Source: Arthrobacter sp. SLBN-100
GTDB taxonomy: Bacteria; Actinomycetota; Actinomycetes; Actinomycetales; Micrococcaceae
Length of the DNA stretch: 64,000 nt
NCBI RefSeq assembly: GCF_006715305.1
Contig: NZ_VFMY01000001.1
Location: forward strand, 2,976,001-3,040,000
Direction of reading: 5' to 3'
Made by a program: the position numbers and the translations under genes. The notes under the pieces were generated by a model, which was not told the origin of the DNA, did not search any database, and was given only the letters and a program-made list of their open reading frames with translations. Shown here in pieces: positions 44,184 to 52,266 of this stretch; positions within the stretch are counted from its first letter, which is position 1; every line of letters begins with the position of its first letter.

Positions 44184-44629
44184 GCTAGTTGCGGCTCCCG
44201 GGCGGGCGCTTCTCGATTCCTGACCGGTCTGGTGACCTGTTTCGCCACGCAGGCGGGGATGCCCGCCGTCGACACCGCTGCTTCCTGTTTGTAGACGCTG
44301 GGCGGCATGCCCACCAGTTCGGTGAAGCGGGTGCTGAAGGTTCCCAGCGAGGAGCAGCCGACGGCGAAACACACCTCCGTGACGGAAAGGTCACCCCGGC
44401 GCAGCAGCGCCATGGCGCGTTCGATGCGCCGGGTCATGAGGTAGCTGTAGGGCGATTCCTGGTACGCCGCCTTGAAGCGGCGGCTCAGGTGCCCGGCGGA
44501 CATGTGCACGCCGCGGGCCAGGGATTCGACGTCCAGCGGCTGCGCGTATTCCCGGTCGATCCGGTCCTTGACACGGCGAAGGTCCCGGAGTTCACGCAGG
44601 CGTGCATCGGAGACGGGGGCGGTGGTCAC
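44180..44629 (-). CDS. AraC-type helix-turn-helix regulator (short)
   Basis: A 149-residue protein that is mostly the AraC DNA-binding domain: KDRIDREYAQPLDVESLARGVHMSAGHLSRRFKAAYQESPYSYLMTRRIERAMALLRRGDLSVTEVCFAVGCSSLGTFSTRFTELVGMPPSVYK. Both HTH motifs are intact. There is no separate effector domain, and the C-terminal 30 residues are polar. GTG 44629 start. It overlaps and probably controls the downstream VOC gene. Confidence 0.9.
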   Translation of the reverse strand: MTTAPVSDARLRELRDLRRVKDRIDREYAQPLDVESLARGVHMSAGHLSRRFKAAYQESPYSYLMTRRIERAMALLRRGDLSVTEVCFAVGCSSLGTFSTRFTELVGMPPSVYKQEAAVSTAGIPACVAKQVTRPVRNREAPAREPQLA

Positions 44630-44697
44630 ACCTCAGATCGTGCTACGCCGCATGGAACTTGTCCAGACCCGGCAGCTCACCGGCGGAACCCAGCACA

Positions 44698-44737
44698 ATG
44701 CCGGGCAGGCAACGCTTTCGCGGACCCTGCCCGGCAT
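44698..44737 (-). terminator. Terminator hairpin of the sugar-oxidation operon
   Basis: ATGCCGGGCAGG (44698-44709) pairs perfectly with CCTGCCCGGCAT (44726-44737), a 12-bp stem with a 16-base loop, 37 bases beyond the stop of the last operon gene at 44774. Confidence 0.75.
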
Positions 44738-44773
44738 GGATGGCAGCTGCTTCAGGGCCGGCCCTGGACCTTT

Positions 44774-45901
44774 CTAGGAAGCGGCCTCCTGGGCCTGGAG
44801 CGCGTCCACGTCCTCGGTGAGGACAGTCAACTCGACGGTGTCCGGCCGCGCCACCGTGCTCTGGATACGTACTGCCGAGCCGCTGTGGGCTGATTCGAGC
44901 ACCGATTCCATGACTTCAAGGGCATGGTAGGCCAGCGTTCCGCCCGCGCGGGGCTCGGCGCCCTCGGGGGTGGAAGCGAGGTCGGCGATGCCGAAGCCGC
45001 GCCCGGCGTCAACGTAGCCGGCGGACACGGGGAGGGTCTCCCAGTCCTCGGCGCCCAAGGAGAACAGCTGGACCTCGCCGTCAAAGTGGTTGGGGTCCGG
45101 GACTACCAGCGATCCGCGCTCCCCGTGGATCTCGATGTTCGGCGACTTGGACTTCACGGCGTCGAAGCTCATGAACAGGGTGGAGAGTGCGCCGGAGGCG
45201 TGGGTCAGGACCCCGGTGACGTGGGAGTCGATGGCAACGGGGACCTTTTCGCCCTGGCGGGGGCCGGAACCGATGGTGCGTTCGTTGCGGGTGTGGCTCG
45301 CGGCGCCCACCACCGACACGACGGGGCCGAGCAGGGTGACCAGGGCGGTCACGTAGTAGGGGCCCATGTCCAGGAGCGGGCCGCCGCCGGGCTGGTAGTA
45401 GAAGTCCGGGTTCGGGTGCCAGCGCTCATGGCCGGGTGTCACCATGGTGGCTGAGGCGGAGATGGGTGCGCCGATCAGGCCGTCATCGATCGCCTTGCGG
45501 GCCGTCTGGATGCCGGTGCCCAGTACCGTGTCCGGGGCGCAGCCGACGGCGACGCCCGCCTCGCGGGCTGCGTCCAGCACGGTGCGCGCCTCCGCGGTTG
45601 TGGCGGCAAGGGGCTTCTCGCCGTACACGCTTTTGCCCGCTGCGATGGCCTTCAGCGCCACCTCAGCGTGCGCTGCGGGGATGGTCAGGTTCAGGACCAG
45701 TTCGACGTCGTCCGCCGCAAGGAGCTCGTCAACCGAGACAGCCCGGACGCCTTCGTACTGCTCCGCCACGGCCCGGGCACGTGCCATGTCCAGGTCCGCG
45801 ACGGCCACGAGTTCGAGGTCCTGGAGTTTGCGGAAGTTGGTGAGGTACTGCGCGATGATGGCTCCGCAGCCAACGATTCCTACTTTCAACGGCTTGCCCA
45901 C
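44774..45901 (-). CDS. Gfo/Idh/MocA oxidoreductase (ThuB-like partner of ThuA)
   Basis: A 375-residue NAD(P)-dependent sugar oxidoreductase: Rossmann motif VGIVGCGAIIAQY, VAVADLDMARARAVAEQY, the family EKP motif YGEKPLAATTAEA, and a C-terminal alpha/beta domain with GGGPLLDMGPYYVTALVTLLG. GTG 45901 is chosen (AAAGGGG upstream); the gene overlaps the thuA end by 16 bases, implying coupling. In Sinorhizobium the ThuA-ThuB pair converts trehalose-type disaccharides to 3-keto sugars; the same kind of reaction is inferred here. Confidence 0.88.
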   Translation of the reverse strand: MGKPLKVGIVGCGAIIAQYLTNFRKLQDLELVAVADLDMARARAVAEQYEGVRAVSVDELLAADDVELVLNLTIPAAHAEVALKAIAAGKSVYGEKPLAATTAEARTVLDAAREAGVAVGCAPDTVLGTGIQTARKAIDDGLIGAPISASATMVTPGHERWHPNPDFYYQPGGGPLLDMGPYYVTALVTLLGPVVSVVGAASHTRNERTIGSGPRQGEKVPVAIDSHVTGVLTHASGALSTLFMSFDAVKSKSPNIEIHGERGSLVVPDPNHFDGEVQLFSLGAEDWETLPVSAGYVDAGRGFGIADLASTPEGAEPRAGGTLAYHALEVMESVLESAHSGSAVRIQSTVARPDTVELTVLTEDVDALQAQEAAS

Positions 45902-46584
45902 AGCAGGCCCCTTTCGATGATGGTGCGGACGTTGGTGTCCTGGAGGATTTCGACCCGGTGGCCGGGGGTGGCGACGAAGATGCGGCCCTTGCCCCATTGA
46001 CGGGTCCAGATGGCGGGGGAGGTGACTTTGCGGTTCCAGGGGTCCCATTCCCGGACCTTCTGCGTGGTGGTGGCCAGGACGTCGATGTAGTCGTCGGAGA
46101 GGACCCAGTACTGTTCGGTGACCAGGTCGAAGTCCTGGATGCCCTTGGTGATGGGGTGCTCAGCGGCTGCGGGGATCATGTTCACGGTGTAGGGCACGTA
46201 GTTGTCCGACTGCTCGCCGATGCACTCGTCCGGGTGCTTGCCAGGGTGGCAGGCGAACTGGCCGCCGACCAGGTGGAGGTAGTCGGAGTTGTTCCGGTAG
46301 GAATCGGCAATCCCGCCGTGCCAGCCGGCCAGGCCGGTGCCGTTTTCGACGGCGGCGCGCAGCCCGGCGAACTCGTCCTTTTCGATGGTGGTCATGGTCA
46401 TGCACTGCATGATCAGGTCCACGCCTGCCATGTATGCGGCGTCGGCGTAGACCTTGGGTGATTCTTCGACCCGGACGTCGTAGCCGTTGTCCTTGAGGAA
46501 GGGGATGAAGAGCTCGGTGGCCTCGTAGGGCTGGTGTCCGTCCCAGCCGCCGCGGACCACCAGGGCTGTTTTATTTTCGGTCAT
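45886..46584 (-). CDS. ThuA family protein (trehalose-utilisation type)
   Basis: A 232-residue glutamine-amidotransferase-like fold protein: TALVVRGGWDGHQPYEATELFIPFLKDNGYDV, DLIMQCMTMTTIEKDEFAGLRAAVENGTGLAGWHGGIADSYRNN, GGQFACHPGK, and HPITKGIQDF with a final GKGRIFVATPGH. These are the core ThuA motifs; the family acts on 3-keto-sugar or glycoside intermediates. ATG 46584 is preceded by AAGGAA. It lies between the isomerase and the ThuB-like oxidoreductase in the operon. Confidence 0.9.
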   Translation of the reverse strand: MTENKTALVVRGGWDGHQPYEATELFIPFLKDNGYDVRVEESPKVYADAAYMAGVDLIMQCMTMTTIEKDEFAGLRAAVENGTGLAGWHGGIADSYRNNSDYLHLVGGQFACHPGKHPDECIGEQSDNYVPYTVNMIPAAAEHPITKGIQDFDLVTEQYWVLSDDYIDVLATTTQKVREWDPWNRKVTSPAIWTRQWGKGRIFVATPGHRVEILQDTNVRTIIERGLLWASR

Positions 46585-46614
46585 GGACTGGTTCCTTAAT
46601 GTAGGGCTTTGGGT

Positions 46615-47619
46615 TCAGCGGCTGGAGAAGGCGGCGTCGAACGCGGCTGCGGGCGGGGCGATCCGGGCGAGTTCCTGGACCATGGCCAGTGCCTGCGGGG
46701 CGCCGATGAGGCGGTCCATTCCGGCGTCCTCCCATTCGATGCTGGTGGGGCCGTCGTAGCCGATGGCGTTCAGGGTCCGGAAGATCCGGTTCCACTGCAC
46801 GTCCCCGTGCCCTGCGGTGACGAAGTCCCAGCCGCGCCGGGGATCCGCCCAGGCCAGGTGGGAGCCGAGGCGTCCGTTGCGGCCGTCAAGCTGGCGTACG
46901 GATTCCTTCACATGGACGTGGAGGATGTGTTCCGCGAAATCCTGCAGGAACATCACCGGGTCCAGGTCCTGCCAGATGAAGTGGGACGGGTCGAAGTTCA
47001 GCCCGAAGCTCTTGCGGTGCCCGATCGCCTCCAGGGTGCGTTTCGCGGTCCAGTAGTCGTAGGCGATTTCGGACGGGTGGACTTCCAGGGCGAACCGGAC
47101 GCCCTCCTCGTCAAAGACGTCCAGGATGGGGTTCCACCGGTCCGCGAAGTCCTGGTAGCCGGCGTCGATCATTGCTTCGGAGGCGGGCGGGAACATGGCG
47201 ACCGCCTTCCAGATGGAGGAGCCGGTGAACGCGGTGACGGTCTTCACGCCGAGGCGGGCGGCTGCCCGCGCGGTGTCCTTCATCGACTCGGCGGCCCGGC
47301 GTCGCACTCCTTCCGCTTCGCCGTTGCCCCAGATTTCCGCGGAGAGGATGCCCCGGTGGCGCTCATCGATGGGGTCATCGCAGACGGCCTGGCCGGTGAG
47401 GTGGTTGGCGATGGCGAAGACCTGCAGGTTGTTCTTCTCCAGGATGTCCAGCCGGCCCTGGAGGTAGTTGTCGTCCTCCGCCGCGCGGCGCGGGTCCAGG
47501 TGGTCGCCCCAGCAGGCAATCTCGAGCCCGTCAAAGCCCCACTCGCCGGCGAGCCGGGCCACCTCCTCAAAGGGCAGGTCGGCCCACTGGCCGGTAAAAA
47601 GCGTGATTGGTCGTGTCAT
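46615..47619 (-). CDS. Sugar phosphate isomerase/epimerase family TIM barrel
   Basis: A 334-residue xylose-isomerase-like barrel: ITLFTGQWADLPFEEVARLAGEWGFDGLEIACWGDHLDP, NHLTGQAVCDDPIDERHRGILS, and metal ligands in FALEVHPSEIAYD (Glu), FGLNFDPSHFIWQ (Asp/His), HVHVKES and SIEWEDAGM (Glu). Family members isomerise or epimerise sugars, and some cleave 3-keto-glycosides. ATG 47619 has AAGGAAA upstream. 35 bases follow the preceding oxidoreductase gene. With two Gfo/Idh enzymes and ThuA it suits an oxidation-lysis pathway for a glycoside (inference). Confidence 0.88.
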   Translation of the reverse strand: MTRPITLFTGQWADLPFEEVARLAGEWGFDGLEIACWGDHLDPRRAAEDDNYLQGRLDILEKNNLQVFAIANHLTGQAVCDDPIDERHRGILSAEIWGNGEAEGVRRRAAESMKDTARAAARLGVKTVTAFTGSSIWKAVAMFPPASEAMIDAGYQDFADRWNPILDVFDEEGVRFALEVHPSEIAYDYWTAKRTLEAIGHRKSFGLNFDPSHFIWQDLDPVMFLQDFAEHILHVHVKESVRQLDGRNGRLGSHLAWADPRRGWDFVTAGHGDVQWNRIFRTLNAIGYDGPTSIEWEDAGMDRLIGAPQALAMVQELARIAPPAAAFDAAFSSR

Positions 47620-47654
47620 CAGGTTTCCTTGGTTGTGCTGAAGCCGGACATTGC

Positions 47655-48848
47655 TCAGACTTTTTGCCACTGGCTGGAGTTGGCGGCGCTGGACTCCACG
47701 GCTGCCAGGACGCGCTGGACCTGGAGGGCCTCGGCGAAGGAGGGTTCCGGCTGGCGCCGTTCACCGATCGCGGTGACGAGGTCCACCACCTGGTGGGTGA
47801 AGCCGTGCTCGTATCCCAGTCCGTGGCCGGTGGGCCACCAGTTCCCTACATACGGGTGCTCGGGCTCGGTGACGAGGATCCGGCGGAAACCGGCGTCGGG
47901 GGACTCTGCCGCGTCGTAGAAGGACAGGACGTTCATTTCCTCGAAGTCGAAGGCCAGGGAGCCTTTGGTTCCGTTGACTTCCAGGCGCATGGCGTTCTTC
48001 CGGCCCAGTGCGTAACGGGTGGCTTCAAAGACGCCGACGGCGCCCGCGGAAGCAGTGCCGCCGTCGAACCGGGCGCTGAAGATGGCCGCGTCGTCCACGG
48101 TGACCTTTCCCCGGGGTGCCTCGCTGCCGACGTCGCCGTGCCCGCCCAGGCCAACCAGGTCACCCGCGAGCGGGCGCTCCGGGACGAAGGTTTGGAGCAG
48201 TGCCGAGACGCCGGTGATGTTCTGTCCGGTGACCCACTGGGCGGCGTCGATGCTGTGCGCCCCGATGTCACCGAGGGAGCCTGACCCGGACTTGCTCTTG
48301 TCCAGCCGCCAGGTCATGGGGGCATTCTCGTCGGACAGCCAGTCCTGCAGATACTGGGCCCGGACGTGCCGGATGTCCCCGAGCCTGCCCTGCTCTACAA
48401 ACCGCTTGGCCAGTGCCAGGGCAGGGGTGCGCCGGTAGCTGAAGCCGCACATCGAGGCGATGCCCTGCTTCGCCGCGGTCTCCGCGGCGAGGACCATCCT
48501 TTCGGCCTCGTCCACGGAATTAGCGAGGGGTTTCTCACACAGCACATGCTTTCCGGCTTCAAGGGCGGCAATCGCTATCTCGGCGTGGGTGTCGCCCGGC
48601 GTGCAGATGTCGATCAGGTCGATGTCGTCACGCTCGATCAGGCGGCGCCAGTCTGTCTCAACCGATTCCCAGCCAAGCTTGTCTGCTGCGGCCCGCACGC
48701 CGTCGGCATTCCTTCCGGCCACTGCGGTGAGCTGGGGCTGCAGCGGCAGGTCGAAGAACCGTGGTGCCGTGCGCCAGGCGTGGGAATGGGCGGCGCCCAT
48801 GAAGGCGTAGCCCACCATGCCTACGCGCAGGGGTTTGGTTTCGGTCAT
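47655..48848 (-). CDS. Gfo/Idh/MocA oxidoreductase
   Basis: A 397-residue NAD(P)-binding sugar oxidoreductase: VGMVGYAFMGAAHSHAWR (GxxGxxxxxxxH), LTAVAGRNADGVRAAADKLGW, LCEKPLANSVDEAERMV (EKP Lys), and the substrate His region GSLGDIGAHSIDAAQWVTG. The C-terminal half contains MRLEVNGTKGSLAFDFEEMN. It differs in length from the partner at 44774-45901, so two different oxidation steps or partners are likely. First catabolic gene after the permeases, 13 bases from the second permease. Confidence 0.9.
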   Translation of the reverse strand: MTETKPLRVGMVGYAFMGAAHSHAWRTAPRFFDLPLQPQLTAVAGRNADGVRAAADKLGWESVETDWRRLIERDDIDLIDICTPGDTHAEIAIAALEAGKHVLCEKPLANSVDEAERMVLAAETAAKQGIASMCGFSYRRTPALALAKRFVEQGRLGDIRHVRAQYLQDWLSDENAPMTWRLDKSKSGSGSLGDIGAHSIDAAQWVTGQNITGVSALLQTFVPERPLAGDLVGLGGHGDVGSEAPRGKVTVDDAAIFSARFDGGTASAGAVGVFEATRYALGRKNAMRLEVNGTKGSLAFDFEEMNVLSFYDAAESPDAGFRRILVTEPEHPYVGNWWPTGHGLGYEHGFTHQVVDLVTAIGERRQPEPSFAEALQVQRVLAAVESSAANSSQWQKV

Positions 48849-48861
48849 CGAAAGTTCCTTT

Positions 48862-49767
48862 CTACTTGCTGAAGCCGGCGGTGAGGCCGGCGAGCAGCTG
48901 GCGGCGGCCTATGACGTAGAGCACCAGGATCGGCAACGTACTGAGCACCACCGAGGCAAGCACGGCCGGGATGTTGACGCTGAACTCCCCCTGGAACGTC
49001 CACAAACCCAGGGGAAGGACCCGCAGGCCCGGGCTCTGGGTGAGGACCAGCGGAAGCAGGAAGCCGTTCCAGACATGCAGGCCGTTATAGATTGCGACGG
49101 TCACGATGGCAGGGCGGGTCAGCGGCAGGGCCAGCCGCCACATGGTCTGCCATTCACTGCAGCCGTCCAGCCGCATGGATTCGAACAATTCGTTCGGCAC
49201 GTCGCGGATGAAGTTGGACAGGATCAGCACCGTCAGCGGGATGGCAAAGGCGATGGATGGCAGCATCAGGGCCAGCAGGCTGTCGTACAGGTTTAGCCGG
49301 ATGATCATCAGGTAGATGGGGATAATCGTTGCCTGGAGCGGGATGGCCAGCCCCATGAGGAACATGCCGTTGACCAGCTTGAGGAACCTCCCGCTGCCGC
49401 GGACGATCGCGAACGAGGCCATGAAGGAAATCAGCACGGTGGGAATCACGGAACCGAGCGTGACGATGGCGCTGTTCATGAAGTACGTTGCGAAATCCTT
49501 CTCCAGAACCAGCTGGTAGTTCTCCAGCGTCGGTGACGTGGGCACCGCGAGGGGATTCTGGCCGAAGTAGCCGGCCTGGGTCTTCAGGCTGGTGATGACC
49601 ACGTAGTAGATCGGCAGGATGATGATGGCCAGCCAGATCCAGCCGCCCAGTCCTCCCGGGATGTTGAGCCGGCTCAGCCGTTGGCCGAGGCCCCGCTTGG
49701 GCCTTGAGGCGTTGGTGGGGGAGCCGGAGGCAGCCTCCTCCGTGCTGCTTTTCAATACGGTGCTCAC
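48862..49767 (-). CDS. Carbohydrate ABC transporter permease (MalG-like)
   Basis: A 301-residue permease with six transmembrane helices (GWIWLAIIILPIYYVVITSLK ... ASVVLSTLPILVLYVIGRRQLLAGLTAGFSK). The coupling loop ESMRLDGCSEWQTMWRLALPLTRPAI is the EAA motif that contacts the ATPase. GTG 49767 is one base beyond the TAG of the preceding permease. The 30-residue N-terminal stretch is Ser/Arg-rich and cytoplasmic. No ABC ATPase is in this operon. Confidence 0.92.
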   Translation of the reverse strand: MSTVLKSSTEEAASGSPTNASRPKRGLGQRLSRLNIPGGLGGWIWLAIIILPIYYVVITSLKTQAGYFGQNPLAVPTSPTLENYQLVLEKDFATYFMNSAIVTLGSVIPTVLISFMASFAIVRGSGRFLKLVNGMFLMGLAIPLQATIIPIYLMIIRLNLYDSLLALMLPSIAFAIPLTVLILSNFIRDVPNELFESMRLDGCSEWQTMWRLALPLTRPAIVTVAIYNGLHVWNGFLLPLVLTQSPGLRVLPLGLWTFQGEFSVNIPAVLASVVLSTLPILVLYVIGRRQLLAGLTAGFSK

Positions 49768-49768
49768 C

Positions 49769-50704
49769 CTACAAACCTTCCAATTGGCTGCCCTGCTTGT
49801 CCTTGCCGCCAAGACGCTGGAGGAACAAGGCAAGTGCAAGGCCAATGATGACGAGAATGACGGCGATGACGCTGGCAGGGCCCATCAGGTTTGCCCGGAA
49901 GCCCCGCAGGTACATGTCCAGCGCCAGGATCCGCGTGGAGTTTCCCGGTCCGCCGCCGGTGAGGACGAAGATCAGGTCGAAGTACGTCAACGATCCGACC
50001 ACCATCAAGGTGGACGAGGTGATGATGGTGTATTTCAACTGGGGGAGGGTGATGTGGAAGAACTGCTTCATGGTTCCCGCCCCATCGATCTGGGCTGCTT
50101 CGTAGAGCGATTTGGGGATCTGCCGCACGCCGCCCTGGTAAATGAGCGTATGGAACGGGACGAACTGCCAGGCGATCACGAAGATGACCAAACCCAGGGC
50201 CAGGTGCGGGACCCCCAGCCAGTCCTGGGCAAGGAAGGGCAGTCCAAGGCCGGTGGCCAGGCCGAAGTTCGGATCGAGCAGGGCTTTGAAGGCAATGGCG
50301 ACTGCAGCGGATGAGAGCAGCAAGGGCAGGAAATACAGGACTGCGAGGGCAGCCCGGTACCGCTGGCTTCCTGCGGTGAAGACCCCCAGGAGGAGGCTGA
50401 TCGGGGTCTGGACGAGCCAGGAGACGATCATGATCAGGAACGTCAGCCCCAGGGCGTTGTACAGTCCGGGGTCCGCGAGTACCGAGAACCAGTTGCCCAG
50501 GCCCGCAGCCCCGATGGCGCCGATGCCGTCCCAGCTGGTGAAACTCAGGATGAGTACACCAGCCAGGGGGACCACAGCGAAGACCACGAAGAAGAACAAC
50601 GCGGGCACTGTCAGCCACGCGAGTGCAGCCTTGCGCTTTTCAGTGTGCTCTGCGCCGGTTCTGGCGGTGGCAGTCCTGGGCGCGGTGGATACGGCGTTAC
50701 TCAT
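49769..50704 (-). CDS. Carbohydrate ABC transporter permease (MalF/UgpA-like)
   Basis: A 311-residue permease: about six transmembrane helices, the first being WLTVPALFFFVVFAVVPLAGVLIL, and the EAA loop KSLYEAAQIDGAGTMKQFFHITLPQLKYTI. ATG 50704 overlaps the stop of the binding protein (ATGA), which fixes the start. Partner of the MalG-like permease. Confidence 0.93.
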   Translation of the reverse strand: MSNAVSTAPRTATARTGAEHTEKRKAALAWLTVPALFFFVVFAVVPLAGVLILSFTSWDGIGAIGAAGLGNWFSVLADPGLYNALGLTFLIMIVSWLVQTPISLLLGVFTAGSQRYRAALAVLYFLPLLLSSAAVAIAFKALLDPNFGLATGLGLPFLAQDWLGVPHLALGLVIFVIAWQFVPFHTLIYQGGVRQIPKSLYEAAQIDGAGTMKQFFHITLPQLKYTIITSSTLMVVGSLTYFDLIFVLTGGGPGNSTRILALDMYLRGFRANLMGPASVIAVILVIIGLALALFLQRLGGKDKQGSQLEGL

Positions 50705-52029
50705 TTGCCGAGGGTGGCATTCATGTTCTCGGCGAACTGCTGCGGCGTGATCGACTTCAGAAACAGCTGGTCGATGTTGTTCAGCAGGGCCTCGGCGGCC
50801 GTGGGGCTCAGGGCCTGGTCCCATGACTGCTGGAAGTTGGGGGCACTCTTGGCCATGTCGTACACGAAGTTCAGGAAGTCCTTGTCCGGAGACGTGTTGA
50901 GCTTGTCTTCGATGCCGTTAACAATCGGCACGGATCCTGAATTGATGTAGGTGTCAATGACCGTCTCGGTCAGGATGCCGTCCTTGAAGAACTTCTTGGC
51001 CGACTCCTTTTCCTTGTCGCTGGCCTTCGACGAGATCGACATGTACTGGGCCGGGTTTCCCACGCCGTTCTTGGGGTCGCCCTTGCCGCCGGGAACCGTG
51101 GGGAACTGGACGAAGCCCAGTTTTCCGTCCTGGACGAAGTTCTGGCCATTCTTCTTCATGCCGCCGTAGGTCCAGGTACCGTGCAGCATCATCGCTGCCT
51201 TGCCCGTGAACAGGAGGGCCTGGTCAGCGTTGGAGTCTGCGGTGATCGAGGAGAAGCCCTTGATGAACCCTTCAGCTGAGACGAGTTCCTGGATCTTGGT
51301 GCCCGTCTCGATGACAGCTGGATCCAGCCAGGCATTGGGCTTACCTTCGAAGATGGCCTTGAATACGCCGGCGCCCCCGATGCGGTCCAACAGGTATTCA
51401 AGCCACATCATGGAGGTCCAGCGCGACTGTCCACCGAGGGAGAAGGGTGCCACTCCCATGTCGTTGAAGGTCTTGACCAGCGACATGACGTCGTCCCAGG
51501 TCTTCGGCGGCTGGACACCGGCCTTCTCGAACAGTTCCTTGTTGTAGAACAGCACGATCGGGGCGACGTACTGGTTAGGCAGGGCGTAGATCTTCCCGTT
51601 CACCGTGGCTGCACCGAAGGAGGACGGGAAGAATTTCTTCTTCAGGTCCGGGTTCTCCTCAAACCAGCTGGTCAGGTCATCCACCTGGTTGGCCTCGGCG
51701 TAGGTCTTCAGGGTGCCGCCGCCCCAGCCGTAGATGATGGTGGGGGCCTGGCCGGCGCCGATTGCGGTTTTGATCTTGGTTTTGTAGGCGTCGTTCTGGA
51801 AGTACGTCACCGTGATCTTGTCGTTGGGGTTCGCCGAACTGAACGCGTCCGCCGCCTTCTGCATGGTGGTCTGGTTCGGTTCACCTGAGAGGTACCACAT
51901 ACTGGCACCCCCACTGCCACTGGAGGCGCCCGGCCCCGATGTCCCGCAAGCGGTGGTCGCCGCGACGGCGAAGGGGGTAAGGGCAGCAAGGGCGAGGAAA
52001 GAGCGGCGGGAGGTCTGGGGCTGCTTCAT
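50701..52029 (-). CDS. Sugar ABC transporter substrate-binding lipoprotein, Tat signal
   Basis: A 442-residue binding protein. The signal MKQPQTSRRSFLALAALTPFAVAATTAC has both a twin-arginine motif and a Cys at a lipobox-like position (residue 28), so it is probably a Tat-exported lipoprotein. The fold is the MalE/UgpB class: FYNKELFEKAGVQPPKTWDDVMSLVKTFNDMG, QALLFTGKAAMMLHGTWTYG, GNPAQYMSISSKASDKEKESAKKFFK. First gene of the operon, divergent from lacI-type regulator with palindromes between. Substrate unknown, perhaps a disaccharide or glycoside. Confidence 0.92.
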   Translation of the reverse strand: MKQPQTSRRSFLALAALTPFAVAATTACGTSGPGASSGSGGASMWYLSGEPNQTTMQKAADAFSSANPNDKITVTYFQNDAYKTKIKTAIGAGQAPTIIYGWGGGTLKTYAEANQVDDLTSWFEENPDLKKKFFPSSFGAATVNGKIYALPNQYVAPIVLFYNKELFEKAGVQPPKTWDDVMSLVKTFNDMGVAPFSLGGQSRWTSMMWLEYLLDRIGGAGVFKAIFEGKPNAWLDPAVIETGTKIQELVSAEGFIKGFSSITADSNADQALLFTGKAAMMLHGTWTYGGMKKNGQNFVQDGKLGFVQFPTVPGGKGDPKNGVGNPAQYMSISSKASDKEKESAKKFFKDGILTETVIDTYINSGSVPIVNGIEDKLNTSPDKDFLNFVYDMAKSAPNFQQSWDQALSPTAAEALLNNIDQLFLKSITPQQFAENMNATLGK

Positions 52030-52093
52030 TGCTTCTCCATCTGAGTTTGCTTCTTTGCAAGTAATTGCGCGGAGCCGCTAGCTCCGCTGCCGA

Positions 52094-52109
52094 TTCGAAA
52101 CATTTCGAA
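52094..52109. promoter_or_regulatory. LacI-type operator O1
   Basis: TTCGAAACATTTCGAA: 7-bp perfect arms flanking a central CA. It is 65 bases before the binding-protein start on the minus strand, inside the promoter region. A related sequence occurs at 52237-52250. Confidence 0.65.
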
Positions 52110-52190
52110 CGGGTGATTTAGGTCACGGTCTAAACTAAAGCCCATGTTTGCTTGTCGTCAAGGGGAAGAGTGAGATTTTTCTGTTCATTT

Positions 52191-52205
52191 GGAAAGCGCT
52201 TGACC
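52191..52205. promoter_or_regulatory. LacI/CcpA-type half palindrome
   Basis: GGAAAGCGCTTGACC has the AGCGCT core of LacI-family sites with partial symmetry. It is midway in the divergent spacer. Weaker than O1. Confidence 0.4.
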
Positions 52206-52236
52206 ATGTGGCGCGGCGTTCTACAGAATGAGATCT

Positions 52237-52250
52237 CCGAAACATTCGAA
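52237..52250. promoter_or_regulatory. LacI-type operator O2, near the regulator gene
   Basis: CCGAAACATTCGAA matches 52095-52109 (CGAAACATTTCGAA) with one base missing from the spacer and one change. It lies 17 bases before the regulator start, suiting autorepression. Confidence 0.5.
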
Positions 52251-52266
52251 AAGATTGCGAATCCTG

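Noticed and set aside
46609..47919. 436-codon plus-strand frame
   Set aside because: Antisense to the isomerase and the start of the next oxidoreductase.
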